53,847 bases of DNA from Enterobacterales bacterium (GCA_015654925.1 JAATFX010000041.1:1-53847); one strand, 5' to 3'. Numbered from the stretch's first letter, positions 26,973 to 35,513 are shown. The notes: generated from the sequence alone by a model not told the origin. Made by a program: numbers and translations.

Positions 26973-28256
26973 ATGAGGATAATTAAAAATTTACGCTGGT
27001 ATATGATCGGGTTGGTGATGCTGGCCACCGTGCTTAACTATTTGGCGCGAAATTCATTGGCCGTGGCGGCCCCGACCATCATGGAAGAGATGCATTTCAC
27101 CGTGCAGCAATATTCCTATATCGATGCCATTTTTAAAGGTTGTTATACCCTGACGCAGCCAGTGGCGGGCTACATACTGGATCTACTTGGTACTAAAGTC
27201 GGCTATTTGCTGTTCGCCATTGCCTGGGCGGTATTGAATATGGCCCATGCTTTTGCCGGTAGTTGGGTGGCGCTGGGTATTTTGCGCGGCGCGTTGGGTA
27301 TGGCTGAAGCCGCGGTAATTCCCGCCGGTCTTAAAACCTCATCCGAATGGTTCCCGGCTAAGGAGCGTCCGGTCGCGGTGGGTTGGTTCAACGCCGGTGC
27401 CGCTATCGGCGGGGTGCTTGCTCCACCGCTGGTTGCCTGGGCGATTATGGTACATAGCTGGAACTTCGCCTTTTTATTAACCGGCGGCGTAAGTTTAATC
27501 TGGGCGGTAGGTTGGTATAAATTATATAATACGCCGGATAAGCATAAGAATATTTCCACTGAAGAACGTGACTATATCTATGCCGGGCAGGAGTCTCGCC
27601 ACCACAGCAGTAATAAACAAAAAGTACCGGTCAGCCAATTACTCAAGGATAGCCAATTTTGGGGCATTGCCATACCGCGCTTTCTGGCCGAACCGGCATG
27701 GGGCACCATCAATGCCTGGGTTCCGTTGTTCTTATATAAAGTGTATGGTTTTGACCTGAAACACATTGCCATGTTTGCCTGGATGCCGCTGTTATTCGCC
27801 GATATGGGTTGTATCCTGGGTGGCTATATGCCCGGATTCTTCCAAAAACATTTTGGCGTTACGCTGATTGTATCCCGTAAACTGGTAGTGACCGTCGGGG
27901 CGTTATGCATGATTGGCCCAGGGCTTATCGGTTTATATCACAGCCCGTATTTTGCCATCGCCATGCTGTGCTTTGGTGGTTTTGCCCATCAAACCCTGTC
28001 GGGTGCGCTGATTACCCTGTCTTCGGATTTATTCGGCCGTAACGAGGTGGCGACCGCCAATGGCCTGACCGGGATGATCGGCTGGGGCGGGTCGACGCTG
28101 TTTACCCTGGTGGTCGGTGCGCTGGTGGGAATTATCGGCTTTTCGCCGCTGTTCCTCATGCTGTCGGTGTTTGAAATTATGGCGATGATTATTGTCTGGA
28201 CCGTGATTAAAGGGCGCCCGGATAAAGCGGAATTGCGCCCGACCCCGGCGTTCTGA
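26973..28256 (+). CDS. exuT: ExuT hexuronate transporter
   Basis: MFS proton symporter of the anion:cation symporter family, 427 residues and twelve helices. It imports galacturonate and glucuronate. It follows E. coli ExuT closely: LRWYMIGLVMLATVLNYL at the start, TQPVAGYILDLLGTKVGY, AAVIPAGLKTSSEWFPAKERPVAVG, and GRNEVATANGLTGM near the end. SD-like TGGGGTGG precedes the ATG. No uxa/uxu catabolic genes are nearby. A CRP site and a KdgR-like box upstream suggest control by carbon status and pectin/hexuronate breakdown products. Confidence 0.93.
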   Translation: MRIIKNLRWYMIGLVMLATVLNYLARNSLAVAAPTIMEEMHFTVQQYSYIDAIFKGCYTLTQPVAGYILDLLGTKVGYLLFAIAWAVLNMAHAFAGSWVALGILRGALGMAEAAVIPAGLKTSSEWFPAKERPVAVGWFNAGAAIGGVLAPPLVAWAIMVHSWNFAFLLTGGVSLIWAVGWYKLYNTPDKHKNISTEERDYIYAGQESRHHSSNKQKVPVSQLLKDSQFWGIAIPRFLAEPAWGTINAWVPLFLYKVYGFDLKHIAMFAWMPLLFADMGCILGGYMPGFFQKHFGVTLIVSRKLVVTVGALCMIGPGLIGLYHSPYFAIAMLCFGGFAHQTLSGALITLSSDLFGRNEVATANGLTGMIGWGGSTLFTLVVGALVGIIGFSPLFLMLSVFEIMAMIIVWTVIKGRPDKAELRPTPAF

Positions 28257-28325
28257 GTCATCGAGGTACTTGATACGTTGCGTCAGTCCGCGACGGACGC
28301 ATACGGATAGCGCGCAATGCGCTTA

Positions 28326-28360
28326 CGCCCCAGCCGGTTATCGGCCGGGGCGTTATTTAT
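28326..28360 (+). terminator. Terminator downstream of exuT
   Basis: CGCCCC-AGCCGGTTATCGGCC-GGGGCG makes a long GC-rich hairpin with an inner GCC/GGC stem, followed by TTATTTATT. From here to about 28,950 the sequence is GC-rich with no credible gene; it may be decayed coding sequence. Confidence 0.75.
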
Positions 28361-29073
28361 TGGTTTGCGCCGGCGGGGCATGGGCCGCCCCGGCCCCGGG
28401 CGTTGCCCGCTTATTGGGGCCTCGGGCCGCATGATGTATACGGCGGCGGCGCGCTGGAATAGGGGGGAGGGGGCGAGCGCCGCAGCGCTTCCCCGCTATT
28501 GGCTACCCTGGCGATGGGCGGGCGGGGGGAGTGCGCTGAAAACACGCTGTCCCCGGCCGGAGGCATCTGCGGCGACCTCGACGCGGTGAATACAACGCTA
28601 TTGGTCACGGGTAGTCTGATGCTCACCGGCATCCTGGCCGGTGGATGGCCATAAGGTATTGACGGCGATAGATGGGGAGCCTGCCGGCCGGCGGCGGAAA
28701 AAGGGGAGTTAATCGAAGATCGATCCGTTTCGGCCAGGGGAATGGCCGACGAGTTTATGGATGAAAGGCGACTGCCCACAGGATGGTTGTTCATATAAAT
28801 ATTGCACCTATAAAATTGGTAAGACCTTCATCAAGGCCGACGATTGCCAGGCAATGACGTGCGCGTTCATATGCCTGATAGATGATGATGATCGGGTAAC
28901 CCGGCTCAATAGGGATGCAACGATTTGGCATAAAAAATTGTGAGGATTATCACTGACAATTATTAAGAATAATCTTAAGATGACGTCAATCCTTTACAGA
29001 GCTAACGCCTTGATACCGTCATGAGCGCCGGAGATAAGCGCCGGAAAGGACAAAAAAATGGCAATTTGCACCC

Positions 29074-29097
29074 GCCCCGGTATCCTGGGGCTTTTTT
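29074..29097 (+). terminator. Orphan intrinsic terminator, possible sRNA 3' end
   Basis: GCCCCGG-TAT-CCTGGGGC (one bulged T) followed by six T residues. No annotated gene precedes it on this strand for 800 bp, so it may end a small RNA whose 5' end would lie around 28,950-29,010. The direct repeat GCGCCGG-AGATAA-GCGCCGG lies just upstream (29,025-29,045 region). Confidence 0.5.
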
Positions 29098-29192
29098 ACT
29101 CAGAAAAGCGCATCGGCTACTTACCTCCTCGCAAGAGGGAGTACAGCAAAGGTTGTCGGTGCGCTTCTCTGTCGATAATATTCAGTTGCGCC

Positions 29193-29270
29193 TCAGGAAT
29201 ACATAAATGATACAAACCCGATGATAATCACGGCCAGCGCGGCCAAAAAAGTGATGTCGTTAGTTTGCAT
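29193..29270 (-). CDS. Small single-pass membrane protein, 25 aa
   Basis: A minus-strand ORF encodes a 25-residue peptide starting MQTNDITFLAALAV and ending FVSFMYS. Its ATG at 29270 is preceded by a near-consensus SD AGGAGGTGA five bases away, much stronger than chance would give. Residues 8-23 form one hydrophobic helix. I cannot match it to a named small protein. It lies 94 bp upstream of the lipoprotein hydrolase's stop codon end, on the same strand but after that gene, so it is transcribed on its own or as the hydrolase is read away from it. Confidence 0.55.
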   Translation of the reverse strand: MQTNDITFLAALAVIIIGFVSFMYS

Positions 29271-29363
29271 AAATCACCTCCTGTTCCTGCATTAAGCATG
29301 GACGGAATAGGTGGGACCCACTGTGACATATCAGTCAATTTTAACCAAAAGTGCGCTTTTCCT

Positions 29364-30530
29364 TCATTTCCCGGCGGTGGCATCGCGCAAAAATCCGGCG
29401 ATGGCCGCGTTTTGCCATGACCAATAGGGATTAAAGGTTAGCCTGGCGTATATTTTCCCCGGTTCTTGATAACCCCAGTCGGAATACCAGACCGTTTTAC
29501 CATCCTGGCAGTCGCGCCGCGCCGCGTCGCTTTGTCCATTCCAGCACATTTTTTCCTTTGCTTGGGCCCCATAGAACGGATTGTCCGGCGAGAATAAAAT
29601 ACCCATGTGCGAGAACTGGCTGATGCGCTGCTGCGGCAGCCAATCGGTTTTGACCATGACCCGTGGCCCGGCGACGGTTCCGGCCGGTAGCGCGCCATAC
29701 CAGATCAGCCTGCTGGCGGGATGGGTAAGGTAGCGGTTGAACAGCGCCAGGGTTTTGGCGGTATCCAGCACCGAGTCATGTTCAATGGTGACGACGAACA
29801 CCGGTTTGTCATAGGCCGCGGTGAGATGGGTCAGCACATTGCGGCTGCTGTGATAAAACAACGTAAAACCATTGGTCGGAATATTGAGATACCTGACCGT
29901 GGTTTGCTGGGGCCGCGCGGTATCCGGCAGACGCAGCCATGGGCGGAAGGGCCTGATAATGGGCGTCAGCCACACCAGGCTGTTATTGGCCTGGAACGCC
30001 GGTGAGAATAACAGCAGTCCGGCGATATCCCCATGTTGCAGGGCATAATCCGTGACCAAATTGGCGCCAGTAGAAAAACCGCCCAAAAATACCGTGGAAA
30101 ATTCGTCACGCATGATAGTCGCCTGGTTTTGGACTAGCCGCTGCCAGTCCTGCAAATCCACCGCCATCAAATCCTCCGGACGGGTGCCGTGCCCCGGCAG
30201 TAGCAGCGTTCTGACCACGTACCCCTGGGCGGCCAGCATGGGACCGATATCGGTAAAGGACCAGGGTGAATCCCCCAGCCCATGCACCAGCAGGATGCCC
30301 CCTTTTGGCCGCCCCGCGGGGCGCCACTCCCGTGGCGCATTGTTGTCGGTTTCCCGCGCGCGATCGGCGCTTTGGAACTGGCGATGTTCGTTAATATACC
30401 GGCGGGCGGCGGCTTGATATTCGCTAAAGGTCGAATAATTAGCCGTTCCCGGCGGCTGCCTGGGCTGGCTACAGGCGCTGATTAACATCAGCAGCGCCGG
30501 CGCCAGCAGGTCCTTGATGTCTATTTTCAT
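29364..30530 (-). CDS. Alpha/beta-hydrolase lipoprotein
   Basis: Predicted lipoprotein esterase/lysophospholipase-like enzyme of 388 residues. I start at the ATG at 30530, which gives a lipoprotein signal with lipobox ISAC and Cys20; a longer frame from 30611 would bury that signal 27 residues inside. The hydrolase domain has the oxyanion segment VHGLGDSPWSF and a nucleophile elbow GFSTGAN. Later Asp (IEHDSVLD) and His (QFSHMGI) could complete the triad. It is divergent from the ECF sigma factor gene, so it may be a regulon member. The exact substrate is unknown. Confidence 0.8.
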   Translation of the reverse strand: MKIDIKDLLAPALLMLISACSQPRQPPGTANYSTFSEYQAAARRYINEHRQFQSADRARETDNNAPREWRPAGRPKGGILLVHGLGDSPWSFTDIGPMLAAQGYVVRTLLLPGHGTRPEDLMAVDLQDWQRLVQNQATIMRDEFSTVFLGGFSTGANLVTDYALQHGDIAGLLLFSPAFQANNSLVWLTPIIRPFRPWLRLPDTARPQQTTVRYLNIPTNGFTLFYHSSRNVLTHLTAAYDKPVFVVTIEHDSVLDTAKTLALFNRYLTHPASRLIWYGALPAGTVAGPRVMVKTDWLPQQRISQFSHMGILFSPDNPFYGAQAKEKMCWNGQSDAARRDCQDGKTVWYSDWGYQEPGKIYARLTFNPYWSWQNAAIAGFLRDATAGK

Positions 30531-30770
30531 TCCCGTCCCATTGACCTGATTGCCAAAAATAATGCTGACCCGCCGGGGAATACTCTTTGCCGCCGTTCGT
30601 CTTATCCGCATCAGCTCAATCGTGTGCCGGAGATAATATGCCTGACTTTACACGTTTCACCCGGCCATCGGCTATCATGATCGCGTCCATATCGCCGGAC
30701 AATTTGCCGATACGTTGCCGGTTATCAATCCGGCGGCCGGAAGTAGCGGTATTTTGACCATAACGGGAAG

Positions 30771-31292
30771 ATGACGATGCCAGAGCTTACGGATAGCCAA
30801 ATCAGAGTAGTCTTGCCGCAGCTGCGGCGTTTTGCCTTGTGGTTGACCCGTAATCCGGCCAGCGCCGACGATCTCGTCCAGGCCGGCCTGGAAAAAGCCT
30901 TGACGTCCTATGGCGCGCTGCATGATGAAAACAGCCTGCGCGTCTGGCTATTTTCCATACTTTATCGGCAATTTATCGACGGCGAGCGCCGCAAAAAGCG
31001 CTACCTGCGCATTTTGTCGCTGTTTAGCGGCGAAGAGGAGTACGCCTCTTCGCCGGAAGATCTTGCCCTGACCGACGCGGTCCTGGCCGGTTTTGCCGCG
31101 CTATCCACCGAGCAGCGTGCGATTTTGCTGCTGGTTGGCGTCGAAGGCCTGCGTTATAAGGAAGTGGCCGAGGCTTTAAATATTCCGCTTGGTACCGTGA
31201 TGTCGCGATTATCGCGTGCCCGCAGGCAGTTGCACGATCTGGCGGAAGGAGCGGCCACGCCCGTTTCCCCGCAGTTAAGGAGATTGAAATGA
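30771..31292 (+). CDS. ECF-family RNA polymerase sigma factor
   Basis: Alternative sigma factor of 173 residues. Region 2 is seen at residues 20-75 (ADDLVQAGLEKAL, LRVWLFSILYRQFID). Region 4 lies at about 105-160 with the HTH LRYKEVAEALNIPLGTVMSRLSRARRQL. No N- or C-terminal extension is present. The stop overlaps the start of the anti-sigma gene by four bases (ATGA). Its target promoter is not obvious upstream. Confidence 0.92.
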   Translation: MTMPELTDSQIRVVLPQLRRFALWLTRNPASADDLVQAGLEKALTSYGALHDENSLRVWLFSILYRQFIDGERRKKRYLRILSLFSGEEEYASSPEDLALTDAVLAGFAALSTEQRAILLLVGVEGLRYKEVAEALNIPLGTVMSRLSRARRQLHDLAEGAATPVSPQLRRLK

Positions 31293-32059
31293 ACCCCCGC
31301 ACTCCTGCCGAAAACGATCTGCTGGCGTATGTTGACGATCAGCTGGATGAATCGCAGCGCCAATGGGTTGAACAATACTTGGCCAAAAATCCGGTAGCGG
31401 CCAGGCAAGTGGCGGATTGGCGAGCCGATACCCAACGGCTTAGAATCGCCCTGACCCGCGACGAATCCCTGCCGGAGATGCGCCATTTGCAACCCCCGGT
31501 TATCCGCCGCCATTTGCGTGCCCGGCGCCAGCTCAGATGGGCGCTGGCCTGCACGCTGGTGCTGTCCCTTAGCGGCGGCGGCGTCGCCGGCTGGCATTTA
31601 AAAGACATGGCGATGCATCGGCAAATGCTGCCAATGGAGGATGCGGTGCATGCTTATCAGCTGTTTAGCCAGGATAAACTGCCGGTGCTAGACGTAGTGG
31701 CAGGCAATCGCGGCGAAATGAATAACTGGCTGAGCCGCTATTTTATTAATGGATTAATGCCGCCGAACCTGGATGAATATGGTTTTAAAATGATGGGCGG
31801 TCGACTGATGGTAACCGATCTCGGTCCCGCGGCGCTGGTTGTCTACCAGGATGCCCAAGGGGTGAGGGTGGCCTATTATATCCGTCCCGCGGGCCAGATG
31901 AGCCCTAAAAGCGGCAAGCGCGAGGCCGGCAAGCTGCTGGCGCAGTATTGGAGCGATAACAATTATAGCTACGCGATTGTCAGTCCGGTTAAGAATAATC
32001 GCACTGAGCCGGTGCAAAAAGCCATTGCTGCTTATACCACCGCACCCCGCGCCATTTGA
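31289..32059 (+). CDS. Transmembrane anti-sigma factor
   Basis: A 256-residue membrane protein translationally coupled to the ECF sigma gene. The N-terminal cytoplasmic part (LLAYVDDQLDESQRQWVEQYL, residues 11-31) is the typical anti-sigma helical domain without the HxxxCxxC zinc motif. One membrane helix follows (about 83-102), then a periplasmic domain of about 150 residues with GFKMMGGRLM and VVYQDAQGVRVAYYIRP. This fits the FecR-unrelated anti-sigma family seen in proteobacteria. It would hold the sigma factor inactive until an envelope signal. The signal is unknown. Confidence 0.88.
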   Translation: MNPRTPAENDLLAYVDDQLDESQRQWVEQYLAKNPVAARQVADWRADTQRLRIALTRDESLPEMRHLQPPVIRRHLRARRQLRWALACTLVLSLSGGGVAGWHLKDMAMHRQMLPMEDAVHAYQLFSQDKLPVLDVVAGNRGEMNNWLSRYFINGLMPPNLDEYGFKMMGGRLMVTDLGPAALVVYQDAQGVRVAYYIRPAGQMSPKSGKREAGKLLAQYWSDNNYSYAIVSPVKNNRTEPVQKAIAAYTTAPRAI

Positions 32060-32098
32060 TGATTACGCGGCCCTGTAATACCGCCGTCGTGGTTTAAT

Positions 32099-32123
32099 CG
32101 GCTGGATAAATCTCATCCAGCCG
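32099..32123 (+). terminator. Hairpin after the anti-sigma gene
   Basis: CGGCTGGAT-AAATCTC-ATCCAGCCG, a 9-bp perfect stem 39 bp after the stop. It has no T-tract. It is flanked by GGTTTA on both sides (32091 and 32123). Confidence 0.5.
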
Positions 32124-32146
32124 GTTTACGCACTTTTATCAAGAGT

Positions 32147-32181
32147 GGTTTATCTCCGGTTTAATTTTTTTGTGGCATAAC
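32147..32181 (+). promoter_or_regulatory. PhoP box and -10 of pagP
   Basis: GGTTTA-TCTCC-GGTTTA (32147-32163) is a perfect PhoP direct repeat with 5-bp spacing. A -10-like CATAAC (32176-32181) lies 12 bp further on, the spacing seen in PhoP-activated promoters. Two more GGTTTA hexamers occur at 32091 and 32123. The leader to the GTG would be about 100 nt. Confidence 0.8.
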
Positions 32182-32287
32182 CCTTGGCTCGAATTTTGTC
32201 ATGAAGGTCGTTTCGCGTTGCATACCGGCGCAGGAGCGGTCCGTGGTTAATGAGGGAGTAATCTCATTACCATCAGAGGGTATAAGT

Positions 32288-32872
32288 GTGAAAGTATTTA
32301 CTAAATGGGCGCTAGTCCCATGGTTAGTCTTATGTGGAATGATCAACTCATTTGCTGCCGGTGGAACTAACGACGTAAGCGCAATTAAGCCCGCAGGCTT
32401 ATGGCGTAATCTCGCGGCCGATATAATGGATACGTGGGAACAACCAACACGGCGGGATATTTATATCCCTGCGATTACCTGGCACAATCGCTATTTTTAT
32501 AATGACGAGCATTTGCGGCGGTATAATGAAAAACCCTGGGGGCTTGGTTATGGCATATCCCGCCAGGATAATGAAGATAATTGGCATGGCCTGTATGCCA
32601 TGGCGTTCAAGGACTCGTTCAACCAATGGGAGCCGTTCGCCGGTTACGCCTGGGAAGCCCGGTGGCGGCCGCTGTCCGACGACCACTTTAGGCTGGGGGC
32701 GGGTTATACGCTGGGGATAACCGCCCGCCATAACTGGAATTATTTCCCGGTGCCCGCCATATTGCCCCTGGCCTCTGTTGGTTATTATGATTTAACCTTC
32801 CAGGCCACTTATATTCCCGGTACCCGAAATAACGGCAACGTGTTTTTTGGTTGGCTACGGTGGCAATTTTGA
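32288..32872 (+). CDS. pagP: Lipid A palmitoyltransferase
   Basis: Outer-membrane enzyme that moves a palmitate chain from phospholipid to lipid A, increasing resistance to cationic peptides. The product is 194 residues with a signal peptide (about residues 1-24). The core matches Pag[15 protein letters not shown] with catalytic His66, [19 protein letters not shown] with Asp109 and Ser110, and a C-terminal WQF suited to an 8-stranded barrel. I choose GTG at 32288 with AGAGGG upstream; a longer frame from 32201 has no signal peptide. PhoPQ control is indicated by the perfect box upstream. Confidence 0.95.
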   Translation: MKVFTKWALVPWLVLCGMINSFAAGGTNDVSAIKPAGLWRNLAADIMDTWEQPTRRDIYIPAITWHNRYFYNDEHLRRYNEKPWGLGYGISRQDNEDNWHGLYAMAFKDSFNQWEPFAGYAWEARWRPLSDDHFRLGAGYTLGITARHNWNYFPVPAILPLASVGYYDLTFQATYIPGTRNNGNVFFGWLRWQF

Positions 32873-32933
32873 GCGCGCATCGTTGAGCTAGCATCGCTAA
32901 CCCCGGCAGGGGTACGTCTGGCCCCCTCAAGCG

Positions 32934-33839
32934 CTATACGTCTTCATCCGCGTTCTTTTGCGCGTATACCAGAGAAAACAGTTCCATGATCCTGGCGGCC
33001 GCGCGCTGGCGATCGTCGGTAAATAAGTGTCCAGTGAGGTCGCGGGCGGTGGTTTCCTCGATAATGCTGAAGCCGAATTTTGCCAGATAACGACTAACCG
33101 TCCCTTTCGTTATGCCTGATAGCCATGCCTCCCCCAATCCTTTAACCGCCTCGGCATAGGACGCGGCGCCGGCGTCGCGCGTTTCATTGTCCAGAATCTG
33201 CCTATACATATAATCAAACGCCACGCGGCTTTGGGCACCACCATGGATACTGATGGCGGTAAACAGGGTATCCACCTGTTGCTGCGTTAGATAACAAAGC
33301 AGTCCTTCAATAATAAAAAAGCAGATCTGTCCTTTGGCAATGTTTAATTCCACAAGTCGCTGGCATAAGTTTTGCCTGGCAAAATCGATAGGGATAAAAT
33401 GAACATTTATCGGAAAATCAATATCGATCTTGCGGAATAATTCTTTCTTTCTGGCCTGCATATCCGGGTGATCGCATTCATAAACCGTATAATTTTTTAA
33501 TGTTTGCTGAAATCTGCACGCCCGCGAGTCATAACCCGCACCCAGAATAAATACTTGGACTATCCCCGCCGGCAGGGTGTTAATCAAACCGTCCAGATAA
33601 TTGGTACGCGCCAGGATATATTCATACGTGCCGGGGGGGACCGTGGGAAACGAGGCATCGGGGCCGAGCAGAAAGGATTTTTGGATCATGCTTGAAAACG
33701 AGGTCCGGGCCTGGGCGAGCAAGACGGCGATAAAATCATCTCCTTTATAGCGAGCTCTGGTTTCGCCAAAGGATTTGGCCCGCAGCAGGCAGGTCATTTC
33801 CGCCGTGGAGGAGAAAAAGGGTTTTTGATGGTTTGACAT
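32934..33839 (-). CDS. LCMT-family SAM-dependent methyltransferase
   Basis: Class I methyltransferase of 301 residues related to leucine carboxyl methyltransferases and the bacterial PpmC/TIGR00027 group. The SAM-binding loop is FILGAGYDSRACRF (about residues 97-110), followed by YECDHPDMQARK and the post-motif FFIIEGLLCYL. The start ATG at 33839 has GAGGG upstream. It stands alone, convergent with pagP. Members often sit in polyketide or secondary-metabolite clusters, but none is present here, so the substrate is open. Confidence 0.87.
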   Translation of the reverse strand: MSNHQKPFFSSTAEMTCLLRAKSFGETRARYKGDDFIAVLLAQARTSFSSMIQKSFLLGPDASFPTVPPGTYEYILARTNYLDGLINTLPAGIVQVFILGAGYDSRACRFQQTLKNYTVYECDHPDMQARKKELFRKIDIDFPINVHFIPIDFARQNLCQRLVELNIAKGQICFFIIEGLLCYLTQQQVDTLFTAISIHGGAQSRVAFDYMYRQILDNETRDAGAASYAEAVKGLGEAWLSGITKGTVSRYLAKFGFSIIEETTARDLTGHLFTDDRQRAAARIMELFSLVYAQKNADEDV

Positions 33840-34050
33840 GCGTATGCCCTCGGCCGGATCGCGATTACGACCTGCCGGTTTTGATGGATTAGAGCTATTA
33901 ACCGTGCCATATCATGTTCTTTTTACGGGCTATTTCAGTGATAAGGTTCAATTAATCAGCTTTTGCCGATAGCACTTTAGGGCGGTTGTAATCTTGCGGC
34001 CTCGGTTGTTTGTGCTAAACCTTTATTAGGCTTAACAAAAGGAGTTCGTT

Positions 34051-34278
34051 ATGAAGAAAAATTTATACGTTTTATCTGCAATCGCGCTGACTGTCCTGCT
34101 GGCGGGTTGTACTCATGATAACTATGCAATGCATACTAATGACGGGCGCACCATTGTAAGCGAAGGAAAACCGAAGGTTGACGACCAAACCGGTATGATC
34201 GGTTATATCGACGCCAATGGCACCAAGCAGCAAATTAACCGTAGCGATGTTAAAGAGATGCAAGAGATCAAACATTAA
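34051..34278 (+). CDS. YgdI/YgdR-family small lipoprotein
   Basis: A 75-residue lipoprotein of the DUF903 family. The signal peptide ends in the lipobox LLAGC with Cys20. The mature part has the conserved pattern DGRTIVSEGKPKVDDQTGMIGYIDANG. The SD AAAGGAG is close to consensus. Such proteins are probably anchored to the outer membrane; their function is unknown. It is monocistronic, with a terminator 26 bp beyond. Confidence 0.9.
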   Translation: MKKNLYVLSAIALTVLLAGCTHDNYAMHTNDGRTIVSEGKPKVDDQTGMIGYIDANGTKQQINRSDVKEMQEIKH

Positions 34279-34303
34279 TTAATTTGCCTAATACGGCCGA
34301 TGC

Positions 34304-34330
34304 AAAAACCCCACTGGCTGGGGTTTTTTT
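34304..34330 (+). terminator. Terminator of the YgdI-like gene
   Basis: A5-CCCCA-CTGGC-TGGGG-T7, an intrinsic terminator usable in both directions. The next 280 bp are AT-rich without a supported gene; TATAAT at 34470-34475 may be a -10 for the Rpn gene. Confidence 0.88.
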
Positions 34331-34613
34331 ATGGCTGGTGGAAAGGTAACCTGCTGACATAGCCGCCATGCGTTGCCGTTTTATTCGAGCTATCCCGCAT
34401 TTTTTTATATAGACTGGAAAAAACCGCAGATAAGTCATTCCCAGCGGATGCTTTATCGCATCGGTCGGTTATAATGTCCTCGTTGTTTTTTAACGGGCGA
34501 ATGCAAAATATTTCAATTCGCATTACTTCATTAGGTTTATTTATTAACATATGCCTTGGTTTTAATTAATTATTAGTTTGAATGCTATTATTATATATCA
34601 TGGGAAAATGATA

Positions 34614-35513
34614 ATGAATTCTTCTCATCACGATGCCCTGTTTAAACTCTTTTTAGGGGATATTACCGTCGCGCAGGATTTTCTGGAGATACATTTGCCG
34701 CCGTCTTTACGCCGGCTGTGTGATTTTACTACCTTAAAAATATGCCCTACCTCCTTTGTGGGGGACGACCTGAGTTATCACACCTGCGATATGTTGTATT
34801 CCGTCGATACCGCAAAGGGGGCCGGCTGTATTTATTGCTTGATTGAACATCAAAGCCGACCGGATAAGCTGATGGCGTTTCGTCTGATGCGCTACAGCCT
34901 GGCGGCGATGAAGCAGCATATCGACCAGGGTTTTACGCAACTGCCGCTGGTGATACCACTGCTATTTTATCACGGCGGAAAAAATTATCCCTACAGCACC
35001 TGCTGGCTTGACTGTCTATCCCATAAGGAACTGGCGAAAGATATTTATTTTAATCCTTTTTTGCTGGTAGACGTAACGGCCATATCGGATAACGAGATTA
35101 TGACGCACCGACGCGTTGCGCTGCTGGAGTTGGTACAAAAACATATCCGCCAGCGGAATATGCTGGCGTTGACGGATAAAATCGGGACGCTGATGGATCA
35201 ATGGCCGTTATCGTTGGAATTCCGCAAAGGCATCATGTATTATATTGCCAAGGCTGGTGATACCAATGATGTAAAAAGATTTATGTCAAAATTGTCGCAA
35301 CGGAAATCATCTTATCAGGAGGAAATGATGACTATCGCTCAAAAGCTTGAGGAGCTTGGTTTACAAAAAGGTTTACAAAAAGGTTTACAGAAAGGCCGCC
35401 AGGAAGGTATTTATCACGTAGCCAGGCAGTTATTAATTGAAGGTGTTGACCGTTTGTTAGTGAAAAAATATACCGGCCTGTCTGACGAAGAGTTGAATAG
35501 ATTAGCTCATTAA
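34614..35513 (+). CDS. rpn: Rpn-family nuclease (recombination-promoting nuclease / YhgA-like)
   Basis: PD-(D/E)XK DNA endonuclease, 299 residues, homologous to E. coli RpnA along its length. The N-terminus HHDALFKLFLGD is the family signature. The catalytic core is at Asp59 (CDMLYSV) and Glu78-x-Gln80 (LIEHQSRPDK). Conserved VIPLLFYHGG and EIMTHRRVALLELVQKHIRQR follow. The C-terminal region has three tandem LQKG units. Family members are now known as phage-defence toxins. The ATG at 34614 is preceded by GGGAAA; ATG codons at 34578 and 34608 are alternatives. The gene is more AT-rich than its neighbours. An internal start (35328) probably produces a separate antitoxin. Confidence 0.9.
   Translation: MNSSHHDALFKLFLGDITVAQDFLEIHLPPSLRRLCDFTTLKICPTSFVGDDLSYHTCDMLYSVDTAKGAGCIYCLIEHQSRPDKLMAFRLMRYSLAAMKQHIDQGFTQLPLVIPLLFYHGGKNYPYSTCWLDCLSHKELAKDIYFNPFLLVDVTAISDNEIMTHRRVALLELVQKHIRQRNMLALTDKIGTLMDQWPLSLEFRKGIMYYIAKAGDTNDVKRFMSKLSQRKSSYQEEMMTIAQKLEELGLQKGLQKGLQKGRQEGIYHVARQLLIEGVDRLLVKKYTGLSDEELNRLAH
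35328..35513 (+). CDS. Putative internal antitoxin RpnS within the Rpn gene
   Basis: Within the Rpn reading frame, a consensus SD AGGAGG (35317-35322) precedes an in-frame ATG at 35328 by five bases (an adjacent ATG is at 35325). It would make a 61-residue protein MTIAQKLEELGLQKG... identical to the Rpn C-terminus. E. coli RpnA has the same MTIAERL segment at the equivalent place, where the small form RpnS is translated separately and blocks the full-length toxin. The 12-bp tandem repeat giving LQKG lies at 35358-35393. The strength of the SD inside a coding region is the key evidence. Confidence 0.7.
   Translation: MTIAQKLEELGLQKGLQKGLQKGRQEGIYHVARQLLIEGVDRLLVKKYTGLSDEELNRLAH
35358..35393 (+). 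repeat. 12-bp tandem repeat in the Rpn C-terminus
   Basis: Three copies of GGTTTACAAAAA (the third is GGTTTACAGAAA) encode GLQK repeated in frame. The unit is a multiple of three, so copy-number change would keep the reading frame and alter helix length in both the toxin and its internal antitoxin. Confidence 0.85.

Noticed and set aside
28317..28589. GC-rich ORF after exuT
   Set aside because: It starts in the terminator hairpin and gives an Arg/Gly/Pro-rich product typical of random GC-rich sequence.
34329..34550. Minus-strand ORF of 73 codons upstream of the Rpn gene
   Set aside because: The SD is poorly spaced, there are no recognisable features, and it begins within the probable Rpn promoter region.
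35358..35393. GGTTTACAAAAAGGTTTA looked like a PhoP box
   Set aside because: It lies within coding sequence and has a 12-bp period; PhoP boxes repeat at 11 bp. It is explained by the LQKG codon repeat.
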